DNA of 15,396 bases from UBA7236 sp964638865 (GTDB lineage Bacteria > Bacteroidota > Bacteroidia > Chitinophagales > BACL12): contig CAZXBG010000100.1 in assembly GCA_964638865.1 (NCBI GenBank), positions 1 through 15,396 of the forward strand, in the 5' to 3' direction. Below, piece after piece: positions 1 through 7,307 of the stretch. Position numbers and translations under genes: made by a program. Every line of letters starts with the position of its first letter. Within the stretch, counting starts at the first letter, position 1. The notes beneath the pieces are model-generated. The model had not been told where the DNA came from. It worked only from the letters and a program-made list of their open reading frames with translations, and did no database searches.

Positions 1-173
1 CCGCGTCATCCGCGTTCCCCTTAATCCACCCATACATTCGTTTTTTTATCCCAATTTTTTTATCTTTTTTTTATCCGCCCAATCCGCGTCATCCGCGTTC
101 CCCTTAATCCACCCATACATTGGTTTTTTTATCTTTTTTTTATCCCCCCCAATCCGCGTCATCCGCGTTCCCC
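1..173. repeat. Tandem intergenic phrase repeat (2.3 copies)
   Basis: Three copies of the phrase CCGCGTCATCCGCGTTCCCC begin at 1, 84 and 154. The first two continue into the same 20-odd bases (TTAATCCACCCATACATTSG) and then into T-rich tracts containing ATC steps. The repeat distance is 83 and then 70 bases, because the T-rich part differs in length. The phrase itself is an internal near-duplication of about 9 bases (CCGCGTCAT / CCGCGTTCC). The strand has far more pyrimidine than purine. The array runs off the left edge, so the true copy number is unknown. No coding frame or RNA is recognisable here. Confidence 0.85.
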
Positions 174-319
174 TTTTGCTTCCTATTTCACAAGGACTGA
201 AGTCCGTTGATACATGATAGGTAATGCTTACAGCATTTTGGGTAGTTTATAATATTTTCACAGTCCGACCAGATCATCAGGGTGGGCATTCCTCATATTT
301 CACCACTGCTCACTGCTCA
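174..319. other. Non-coding spacer 3' of valS with weak hairpins and a short repeat
   Basis: This spacer holds no convincing gene. It contains GGACTGAAGTCC at 194-205 (a 4-5 bp self-complementary stretch), a 6-bp hairpin AATGCT-TAC-AGCATT at 223-237, the 12-mer TGATACATGATA at 208-219 (found again at 12242-12253), and the duplicated octamer in CACTGCTCACTGCTCAC at 304-320, whose last base is already part of the valS stop codon. None of the hairpins is followed by a clear T-run in the valS direction, so I do not call a terminator. The small structured part (about 190-285) may be one copy of a dispersed element, which only a genome-wide search could show. Confidence 0.4.
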
Positions 320-2923
320 CTAACTCCCCCCTAACTTCCTCAACGAATCTTCCAACATCCTGATTTTCTCCTCTGCATCGGCTTTTTTCTTCATTTCTGA
401 TTCTACGACAGCAGGCGGTGCTCCGGAAACAAACTGCCGGTTATTGAGCTTTTTTTCTACACTGGTTAAAAATCCTTGTTGATAGCTAATCTGTTCCTGC
501 AATTTAGTGCGCTCCTGTTCTACATCAATTTTTTTATTTATCGGAATGTAAAAAGTTTGTCCTCCCGAAATAAAGGAAACAGCATTTTCAATGTCAGCGG
601 AAGTAGATTCAAAATTTGAAATATTTCCGAGTTTGATAATTATATAATTTACTTTCTCAAATTGTTTGAGATCGCCTGCAATAAAAAGTGGTAACTGTTC
701 TTTGGGACTTATATTATTTTTTGCTCTTGCATCTCTTATCTTAACAATAATATCCTTCGCCATTTCACCTTGTTGTAAATTTGTTTCATCCGATTTTGTG
801 GAAACAGGATAATCTGCAACAATAATATCATCCTTTCGATCTTTTAAAATATGATAGATCTCTTCTGTAATAAATGGCATTACGGGATGTAATAATTTTA
901 ATATTCTCTCAAAAAAAGCAACAGTTTTCTGATAGGTAATTGTGTCGATAGGTTTTCCGAATTCCGGCTTTATAAATTCAAGATACCAACTGCAGAAATC
1001 GTCCCAAATACAAGAATACATTTCCATTAATGCATCACTTATTCTAAAATCGTCAAAATGGGTATTTACTGTAGTAACGGTATTATTCAATTTTGCTTCG
1101 AACCATTCGATGGCGGCAATATTGTTTTTGTTTTCGCCTTCCACAATTTCCCATCCAACAATAAGCCGAAGTGCATTCCATATTTTATTATTAAAATTTC
1201 TGCCTTGTTCAATTAATTTTTCATCATAAATAATATCGTTTCCTGCCGGCGAACACAATAACATTCCCAAACGAACGGCATCAGCACCATACTGCTCAAT
1301 AAGATCTAAAGGGTCGGGCGAATTTCCGAGCGATTTACTCATTTTTCTGCGTTGTTTATCGCGCACAATTCCTGTCAAATAAACATCGCTGAAAGGTTTA
1401 TCATTTCTAAAAGTATAACCGGCTATTATCATACGCGCAACCCAGAAAAATAATATTTCAGGAGCGGTCACTAACGTATTTGTTGGATAATAATAATTGA
1501 TCTCCCCTTTATCATCCTGCAATCCGTTAAATACACTTATAGGCCACAACCAGCTGCTAGCCCAGGTATCCAGCACATCTTCATCTTGATTTAATGTATT
1601 AAAGGAAATATTTTTTTCTCTTAATATTGCTTCTGCCTCATCTTTTGTTTTTGCTACAACAAATTCACCACTTTCCGTATACCAAGCCGGAATTCTATGT
1701 CCCCACCACAATTGACGGGAAATACACCAGTCGCGTACATTTTCCATCCAGTATTTGTAGGTATTTATATATTTATTGGGGTGGATCTTAATATTTCCAT
1801 TCAGCACATTTTCCAATGCAGGAGCAGAAATTTCCTTCATCGAAAGAAACCATTGCATACTTAATTTTTTCTCCACCACTGCATCCGTTCGTTCTGAATA
1901 TCCAACACTGTTTTTCAGGTCCTCTGTTTTAACAAGTTGTGTTAATTCTTCCAAAAGTGCTACCACTTTTTTTCTGGCAACGAATCTGTCGAGACCAATA
2001 AATAATTTTGCTTTTTCATTTAGAGTACCATCATCATTAAAGGTATCAATAACCTCTAATTTATGCTTTTTCCCGAGTTCATAATCGTTTTCGTCATGGG
2101 CCGGTGTAACTTTTAATGCGCCGGTACCAAATTCTTTTTCTACATATTCATCAGCTATAATTGGTATTTCACGATCTATCATCGGAACCAGAGCTGTTCG
2201 TCCGACAAATTTTTTATATCGTTCATCGTCCGGATGTACACATATTGCGGTATCTCCTAAAATTGTTTCCGGTCTTGTGGTTGCAACCGTAATAAAATGA
2301 TCAGAGTCTTTCAATTTGTATTTTACGAAATACAGTTTTGAAACTACATCCTTATAAAAAACTTCCTCATTGCTCAATGCCGTTTTTGCTTCGGGGTCCC
2401 AATTGATCATGCGCAATCCGCGATAAATATAACCGCGATTATACAATTCAATAAATACCGCAATTACATCTTCATAATAACCCGGATCCATAGTAAAACT
2501 TGTTCGATCCCAATCGCAGGAAGCTCCAAGTTTTTTTAATTGCTGTAAAATGATGCCGCCGTATTTTTCTTTCCATTGCCATGCATAGGTTAAAAATTCC
2601 TCTCTTGTAAGAGTACTTTTTTTAATCCCCATTTCGCGAAGCATTCCTACCACTTTAGCCTCGGTAGAAATACTTGCATGGTCGGTTCCAGGCACCCAGC
2701 AGGCATTTTTACCCATCATTCTTGCTCTGCGAATCAATACATCCTGAATGGTATTATTCAGCATGTGACCCATGTGCAATACACCGGTTACATTGGGTGG
2801 CGGAATTACAATTGTATAGGGTTCGCGATCATCAGGTTCTGAATGAAAATATTTTTTATCCATCCAGTGTTTATACCATTTATCCTCAATTTCAGTCGGG
2901 CTATATGTTTTCGAAATTTCCAT
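320..2923 (-). CDS. valS: Valyl-tRNA synthetase
   Basis: This 867-residue protein charges tRNA-Val with valine in the cytoplasm and is a complete class I synthetase of normal bacterial length. In order: the ATP-binding HIGH motif as HMGH at residues 50-53 after PPPNVTGVL; the CP1 editing domain with TTRPETILGDTAI (215-227) and FGTGALKVTPAHD (265-277); WCISRQLWWGHRIPAW (399-414); KMSKS at 527-531; an anticodon-binding helical region at about 610-740; and a C-terminal coiled coil at about 797-863 that in this family contacts the tRNA. The ATG at 2923 fits the family N-terminus and lies 8 bases after a TATTTTTG -7 box. The stop codon touches a short GC-rich repeat, and the last residues (LGGS) are encoded by a G6 tract. 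It is divergent from the LKR-like gene. Confidence 0.97.
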   Translation of the reverse strand: MEISKTYSPTEIEDKWYKHWMDKKYFHSEPDDREPYTIVIPPPNVTGVLHMGHMLNNTIQDVLIRRARMMGKNACWVPGTDHASISTEAKVVGMLREMGIKKSTLTREEFLTYAWQWKEKYGGIILQQLKKLGASCDWDRTSFTMDPGYYEDVIAVFIELYNRGYIYRGLRMINWDPEAKTALSNEEVFYKDVVSKLYFVKYKLKDSDHFITVATTRPETILGDTAICVHPDDERYKKFVGRTALVPMIDREIPIIADEYVEKEFGTGALKVTPAHDENDYELGKKHKLEVIDTFNDDGTLNEKAKLFIGLDRFVARKKVVALLEELTQLVKTEDLKNSVGYSERTDAVVEKKLSMQWFLSMKEISAPALENVLNGNIKIHPNKYINTYKYWMENVRDWCISRQLWWGHRIPAWYTESGEFVVAKTKDEAEAILREKNISFNTLNQDEDVLDTWASSWLWPISVFNGLQDDKGEINYYYPTNTLVTAPEILFFWVARMIIAGYTFRNDKPFSDVYLTGIVRDKQRRKMSKSLGNSPDPLDLIEQYGADAVRLGMLLCSPAGNDIIYDEKLIEQGRNFNNKIWNALRLIVGWEIVEGENKNNIAAIEWFEAKLNNTVTTVNTHFDDFRISDALMEMYSCIWDDFCSWYLEFIKPEFGKPIDTITYQKTVAFFERILKLLHPVMPFITEEIYHILKDRKDDIIVADYPVSTKSDETNLQQGEMAKDIIVKIRDARAKNNISPKEQLPLFIAGDLKQFEKVNYIIIKLGNISNFESTSADIENAVSFISGGQTFYIPINKKIDVEQERTKLQEQISYQQGFLTSVEKKLNNRQFVSGAPPAVVESEMKKKADAEEKIRMLEDSLRKLGGS

Positions 2924-2931
2924 ATTGAGTG

Positions 2932-2939
2932 CAAAAATA
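2932..2939 (-). promoter_or_regulatory. Candidate Bacteroidota -7 box for valS
   Basis: On the minus strand the sequence reads TATTTTTG, an exact match to TAnnTTTG, ending 8 bases before the valS ATG. The implied leader is only a few bases long. I see no good TTG at the expected -33 distance. A palindrome TAACAG-G-CTGTTA lies 25-37 bases upstream (2964-2976). Confidence 0.6.
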
Positions 2940-3127
2940 AGGGATACAGAGCATTTTGGAGGATAACAGGCTGTTAATCAATAGAAAATATCCCGCTGAT
3001 TAAAGGTTTTATTATACGATTTTCATTAATCTATCACTCGGCAATACAAAATGAAATTAATTTTCGAATAGGTATAACTTAAGTTTGGGTTTGATACCAA
3101 AAATAAATTCTTTTTAAATCAAGCTAT

Positions 3128-3135
3128 TATCTTTA
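3128..3135 (+). promoter_or_regulatory. Weak -7 box for the LKR-like gene
   Basis: TATCTTTA differs from TAnnTTTG only in the last base and sits 8 bases before the ATG at 3144. That is the same spacing as for valS and close to the 7 bases seen for folB. A -33 element is not evident. Confidence 0.35.
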
Positions 3136-3143
3136 CACCTGAT

Positions 3144-4352
3144 ATGTATGCAAAAAAAATAGGCATTCTTCGGGAAGCTAAATTCCCACCTGATGCCAGA
3201 GTGCCGCTAATTCCGGCACAAATTGAGCAGTTGAAAAAAAAATATCCGGAAATCGAAATTCTGGTACAACCGGGTAAGGGTAGATCTTATGCTAACTATG
3301 AGTTTGAAGAACGCGGAATTTTTTTACAGGAAGATCTTTCCACCTGTGATATTTTGCTAGGTGTTAAGGAAGTGCCCTATGATCTTTTGATCAATAATAA
3401 AACATATTTATTCTTCTCTCATACCATTAAAAAACAGTCGCAAAATAAAAAATTACTGCAGATGTTGTTGCAGAAGAACATCACAATGGTAGATTACGAA
3501 TGTTTAAAAAATGACAAAGGTGATCGTGTAATTGCATTTGGCAGATGGGCAGGAATTATTGGCGCACATAATGGTTTATGGACCCTCGGGCAAAGGCTTG
3601 ATGAGGGACATCTCAAAAGGGCAAAAGAGTGTCGCGATTATTATGAATTAAAATATCAGTATAAAGGGCTGAGTATGCCTAAAGTTAAAATACTGGTAAC
3701 CGGAACCGGTCGGGTTGGAAAAGGGGCAGTGGAATTTCTCCGAGAAATTAAAATCAGGGAAATATCGAAAGATGAATTTTTAAATTATGAATTCCCCGAA
3801 ACAGTTTTTTGTATTTTGGATAGTGATGATCTTTATGATAGAATAAGCGACGGAGGATTTGACAGATCAGAATTTCACCACAATCCTGAACGTTATAAAT
3901 GCAATTTTACGTTATACATGAATAAATGTGATGTATTGATCAATTGTATTTTCTGGAATCCAAAAGCACCACAATTATTTTCGAAAGAAGATATGCGCAA
4001 TAAAAACTGGAGAATAAAAGTGATTGCAGATGTAAGTTGCGATATTAACGGAGGAGTGCCTGCCACCATACGTTCCACTACTATTAATGAACCGGTTTTC
4101 GGATACGATGTAAACACGGAAAGTGAAATTGCACCCTATATTCCGGAATCAATTGATATAATGGCAATTGATAATTTACCGAATGAATTACCGCGCAGTG
4201 CAAGTGAAGAATTCGGAAATCTTTTAATGCATTCGGTGTGGGATGAATTGTTTAAACCGGAATCGCGCATGATTCACGATGCAACAATTTGCAAGGAAGG
4301 AAAACTGAATGCCCCATTTTTATACTTAAGTGATTACGCAGAAATTACCTGA
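3144..4352 (+). CDS. Lysine-ketoglutarate reductase/saccharopine dehydrogenase-like oxidoreductase
   Basis: This 402-residue NAD(P)-dependent oxidoreductase belongs to the alanine dehydrogenase/saccharopine dehydrogenase fold. The best match from memory is the lysine-ketoglutarate reductase half of animal and plant AASS, which condenses lysine with 2-oxoglutarate to saccharopine. Supporting stretches are FSHTIKKQSQN (91-101), the DYECL...GDRVIAFGRWAG region (117-137), a Rossmann glycine motif GTGRVGKGA (186-194), VIADVSCDINGGV (293-305) and IDNLPNELPRSASEEFG (342-358). It is a stand-alone enzyme with no fused saccharopine dehydrogenase half, and no partner gene lies beside it. Lysine breakdown fits the glutaryl-CoA dehydrogenase gene further right. 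The direction of the reaction and the true substrate are inferred, and an alanine dehydrogenase-type activity is less likely. The stop codon abuts that of the sigma factor gene. Confidence 0.82.
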   Translation: MYAKKIGILREAKFPPDARVPLIPAQIEQLKKKYPEIEILVQPGKGRSYANYEFEERGIFLQEDLSTCDILLGVKEVPYDLLINNKTYLFFSHTIKKQSQNKKLLQMLLQKNITMVDYECLKNDKGDRVIAFGRWAGIIGAHNGLWTLGQRLDEGHLKRAKECRDYYELKYQYKGLSMPKVKILVTGTGRVGKGAVEFLREIKIREISKDEFLNYEFPETVFCILDSDDLYDRISDGGFDRSEFHHNPERYKCNFTLYMNKCDVLINCIFWNPKAPQLFSKEDMRNKNWRIKVIADVSCDINGGVPATIRSTTINEPVFGYDVNTESEIAPYIPESIDIMAIDNLPNELPRSASEEFGNLLMHSVWDELFKPESRMIHDATICKEGKLNAPFLYLSDYAEIT

Positions 4353-4955
4353 TCAATACCGTTCTCTGCGTTCATGCAATAATTCGAATAAAACATTTCG
4401 CGCTCTGAATAATTGTGCTTTAACAGTGCCGAGAGGCATATTGAGTTTAACTGCAATTTCTTCATAACTTAATTCATCAAAATAACGAAGCTCTACAAGA
4501 ATTTTATATTTTGGATTCAACTCTTCTAAAATTGTGCGCATCAAAACTGCTCTCTGTTCTCTGATAAATTTTTCTTCCGGATCGGGAGTATTTGTTTTGA
4601 TACTAGAGTACGCAAATTTAGATCCTTCGTCATTTTCATCATCCAGACTCAAGGTATGCAGTTTTCTTTTTCTGATGAAATCGATAGCGTTATTTACTGC
4701 AATTTTAAATAACCAGGTACTGAAAGCAAATTCGGGTGTATATTTATCGAGATGCGCAAACGCTTTGCCAAATGCTTCAATGGTAAGATCATCGGCATCG
4801 TCGCGATTGTGCACCATTTTAAGCAACATATAATTAATGGAATCTTTATATCGTCCCATCAAAATACTAAATGCATGCTGATCTCCGGAACGGGCCTTTA
4901 ACACAAGTGCCATATCTTCTTTTGCGCGATCTGAAAAATTATCGTTCAATCCCAT
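4353..4955 (-). CDS. RNA polymerase sigma factor, ECF type
   Basis: This 200-residue sigma-70 family protein has only regions 2 and 4, the ECF layout. Region 2 is about residues 28-97, with RDDADDLTIEAFGKAFAHLD followed by FSTWLFKIAVNNAIDFIRKRK. A linker of about 40 residues rich in acidic residues follows. Region 4 (about 137-190) contains LELRYF-like and SYEEIAVKLNMPLGTVKAQL segments, the helix-turn-helix that reads the -35 element. The ATG at 4955 lies inside the last codons of the upstream glycosyltransferase gene (10-nt overlap, ATGGGATTGA), which suggests one transcript and coupled translation. No anti-sigma gene is next to it, so control is more likely through expression than through a neighbouring membrane partner. 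The regulon is unknown. The 3' end meets the LKR-like gene with no spacer. Confidence 0.9.
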   Translation of the reverse strand: MGLNDNFSDRAKEDMALVLKARSGDQHAFSILMGRYKDSINYMLLKMVHNRDDADDLTIEAFGKAFAHLDKYTPEFAFSTWLFKIAVNNAIDFIRKRKLHTLSLDDENDEGSKFAYSSIKTNTPDPEEKFIREQRAVLMRTILEELNPKYKILVELRYFDELSYEEIAVKLNMPLGTVKAQLFRARNVLFELLHERRERY

Positions 4956-6070
4956 CTGTATTTCGTTTTAAATAAAACAGATTTTGCAAATCTGAAATAA
5001 TAAAAAATTTGCAGCAGATCGAATAATTCGATGGAATTTTTAAGATCCCTCTCCTCCAGTTTATTCATGGCCTTTGTAAAGGTAAAACGCAATAAAGCCC
5101 ACCTAACAATAAGTGCTGCAATTATTACATACCAGTATTCAAACACAATGCCCAATAAAAAAATTGCACTGAACCAAAAAAGTATATGTGTTATTGGTTG
5201 CAACCCCAAAAAGAATTTGTGTTTAAATTTATAAAATTTTGCAGTGGAAAGATGGCGTTTTTTTTGTTCCCTCCAGTCATCCCAGGTTTCTTTTGGCGCC
5301 GAAAAAGTAAATACTTCCGGATCAATTACAATTGATGTATTGTGTTTCGTGGCCACTTTATTAATAAAAAGGTCATCATCGCCACTCGGGATATGCCGGT
5401 GTTCGAAAAATCCATTATTGTCGAAGAACAATTGTTTTTTATACGATAAATTTCTTCCAACCCCCATGTAAGGCAATTTTGCCAATGCGAATGAAAAATA
5501 ATTTATTGCTGACAACACTGTTTCATACCGTATTCTTTTATTAAGATAACCGGGTTGTTTTTCATAGGCCCCGTATCCTAATACAATTTCTTTATCGTTG
5601 CCATAACCATGCATAATACCTTTTAACCACTGATCGGTTGCGGGATAACAATCGGCATCTGTTAAAACTACAATTTCATTTGCAGCAGCTTTTAAACCCA
5701 ATGTAAGCGCAAATTTTTTTCCTGCCATCATCGGATTTCCAGTACCTGTTTTCGTTCTTTTTAAACGCGGCTCTTTTTGAGCAAGAAAAAATAAATATTC
5801 CGTAGTACCATCCTCCGAATTATCATCAACAACTATTACTTCAAAATTGGTATAATCCTGCGCCAATATTTTGGGAAGATTTTGTTTCAGATTAGCATCC
5901 TCATTTTTCGCACAAATAATGATGGAAACAGGAGGATAATCTTGTTGTTTGTTTTCTCTTACCTTAAAATTTGCAAGACGCAAATTAAAGAACAGCATAT
6001 AAAATATCTGAAAAAAAGCAGCTGCGCAAAATAAATAAAAAATAGCGGTGTAAATCAAATGTATGTCCAT
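4946..6070 (-). CDS. Membrane-anchored family 2 glycosyltransferase
   Basis: With the start chosen here (ATG at 6070) the product has 374 residues. A membrane helix at 3-29 is followed by a cytoplasmic GT-A domain: PPVSIIICAKNE (46-57), VDDNSEDGT (81-89), a DxD metal site in LTDADCYP (136-143), GDDDLF (230-235) and a QKKRH motif (269-273) resembling the QxxRW of processive or polyprenyl-linked GT2 enzymes. Two or three C-terminal helices (about 294-330) complete the membrane domain. The likely role is sugar transfer for cell-surface glycans; donor and acceptor cannot be told. A longer reading from an ATG at 6109 (13 more residues) is rejected because an exact TAnnTTTG box lies between the two ATGs. 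Its last 10 bases overlap the sigma factor gene. Confidence 0.88.
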   Translation of the reverse strand: MDIHLIYTAIFYLFCAAAFFQIFYMLFFNLRLANFKVRENKQQDYPPVSIIICAKNEDANLKQNLPKILAQDYTNFEVIVVDDNSEDGTTEYLFFLAQKEPRLKRTKTGTGNPMMAGKKFALTLGLKAAANEIVVLTDADCYPATDQWLKGIMHGYGNDKEIVLGYGAYEKQPGYLNKRIRYETVLSAINYFSFALAKLPYMGVGRNLSYKKQLFFDNNGFFEHRHIPSGDDDLFINKVATKHNTSIVIDPEVFTFSAPKETWDDWREQKKRHLSTAKFYKFKHKFFLGLQPITHILFWFSAIFLLGIVFEYWYVIIAALIVRWALLRFTFTKAMNKLEERDLKNSIELFDLLQIFYYFRFAKSVLFKTKYRWD

Positions 6071-6083
6071 AGTTGTGCTGAAG

Positions 6084-6091
6084 CAAAGGTA
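6084..6091 (-). promoter_or_regulatory. -7 box of the glycosyltransferase-sigma operon
   Basis: The minus strand reads TACCTTTG, an exact TAnnTTTG match, ending 13 bases before the ATG at 6070. A transcript starting about 6-8 bases downstream of the box would have a leader of a few bases and would exclude the upstream ATG at 6109. This box decides the start codon. Confidence 0.65.
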
Positions 6092-6164
6092 GAAGATTGA
6101 GATTTGCACTTCTTTTTTAATTACTATTGTATGATAACATATTCACACCCTGTCCACAATTACC

Positions 6165-6172
6165 TATTTTTG
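6165..6172 (+). promoter_or_regulatory. -7 box of the tgt-lptF/G operon
   Basis: TATTTTTG matches TAnnTTTG exactly and ends only 4 bases before the GTG start of tgt. At the usual distance the transcript would begin at or within a few bases of the start codon, so the mRNA is probably leaderless or nearly so. Confidence 0.6.
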
Positions 6173-6176
6173 CGGC

Positions 6177-7307
6177 GTGTTTTTCAAACTAACAGGTAAG
6201 GATATTCATTCAAAAGCCCGCGCAGGGGTAATTACTACGGATCATGGTGTCATCAACACCCCCATTTTTATGCCCGTAGGAACCATTGGTACAGTGAAAG
6301 GTGTTCATTTTCAGGAATTAAAAAATGATATTAAGGCAGAAATAATTCTGGGAAATACCTATCATTTATATCTGAGACCCGGGACTGAAATTATTCACCA
6401 AGCCGGTGGTTTACACAAATTCAATAGTTGGGAAGGACCCATTTTGACCGATAGTGGTGGTTTTCAGGTGCATTCGCTGGCTAAAATTCGCAAAATAAAA
6501 GAGGAAGGAGTTACTTTTCAATCGCATATTGACGGAAGCAAACATACATTTACACCTGAAAATGTTATTGATATACAGAGAAAGATTGGGGCGGATATTA
6601 TTATGGCTTTTGATGAATGCACTTCTTATCCCTGCGAATATTCCTACGCCGAAAAAAGTATGGAAATGACACATCGCTGGTTGAAACGCTGCGTAGAACA
6701 AATGGACAAAACGAATTCACTGTACGATTACAAACAATTTCTTTTCCCCATTGTGCAAGGCAGTGTTTTTCCGGAATTGCGGAAAAGATCTGCCGAAGTA
6801 ATTGCATCAATGGAATTAGAAGGAAATGCAATTGGCGGACTGAGTGTTGGTGAACCCCATGAAGATATGTATGCCATGACCGAAGTTGTTTGTGACATAC
6901 TACCGGAAAATAAACCGCGTTATCTAATGGGTGTTGGAACACCGGCAAATATTTTGGAATGTATAGCCCTTGGAATCGATATGTTTGATTGTGTAATGCC
7001 AACCCGAAATGGAAGAAATGGAATGTTATTTACAGCAGAAGGCATCATCAATATCAGAAATAAAAAATGGGAGAGCGAATTTAGTGCAATAGATGAAACT
7101 TCCGGTTCATTTGCCAGTCGCAATCATTCGAAAGCATTTTTGCGACATTTATTTGCATCCGGCGAACGATTGGGACCTCAAATTGCAAGTATTCATAATT
7201 TGAGTTTTTATTTGTGGTTGGTAAAGGAGGCAAGAACAAAAATTATGGAAGGTAATTTTTATGCGTGGAAAAATTTGATGGTTAAAAAGGTGAGTACACG
7301 ATTGTGA
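6177..7307 (+). CDS. tgt: Queuine/preQ1 tRNA-ribosyltransferase
   Basis: This 376-residue TIM-barrel enzyme swaps guanine at position 34 of GUN-anticodon tRNAs for the queuosine precursor preQ1. The start is GTG; FFKLTG then lines up with the family N-terminus. Catalytic residues are present: D92 in LTDSGGFQ (E. coli D89) and the nucleophile D271 in DMFDCVMPTRNGRNG (E. coli D264). Substrate loops IVQGS (192-196) and GGLSVGEP (220-227) are intact. The zinc site is not: counting from D271, the three cysteines C302, C304 and C307 of E. coli correspond to S309, S311 and S314, while the histidine ligand is kept (H340). Loss of the cysteines seems, from memory, to be shared by Bacteroidota relatives. 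It overlaps the next gene by 4 nt. Confidence 0.96.
   Translation: MFFKLTGKDIHSKARAGVITTDHGVINTPIFMPVGTIGTVKGVHFQELKNDIKAEIILGNTYHLYLRPGTEIIHQAGGLHKFNSWEGPILTDSGGFQVHSLAKIRKIKEEGVTFQSHIDGSKHTFTPENVIDIQRKIGADIIMAFDECTSYPCEYSYAEKSMEMTHRWLKRCVEQMDKTNSLYDYKQFLFPIVQGSVFPELRKRSAEVIASMELEGNAIGGLSVGEPHEDMYAMTEVVCDILPENKPRYLMGVGTPANILECIALGIDMFDCVMPTRNGRNGMLFTAEGIINIRNKKWESEFSAIDETSGSFASRNHSKAFLRHLFASGERLGPQIASIHNLSFYLWLVKEARTKIMEGNFYAWKNLMVKKVSTRL

Noticed and set aside
1..173. CRISPR-like array at the left edge
   Set aside because: The spacing is uneven (83 and 70), the DNA between copies is itself repeated and low in complexity, and no cas gene is in the window.
190..237. Terminator for valS formed by GGACTGAAGTCC or AATGCTTACAGCATT
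   Set aside because: The stems are only 4-6 bp and no T-run follows in the valS direction; they may belong to a dispersed element instead.
2924..3143. T-box riboswitch upstream of valS
   Set aside because: The promoter box leaves a leader of only a few bases, and T-boxes are a feature mainly of Firmicutes and relatives.
6617..7002. Open frames of 78-133 codons on both strands within tgt
   Set aside because: They are shadows of tgt, whose motifs are intact throughout.
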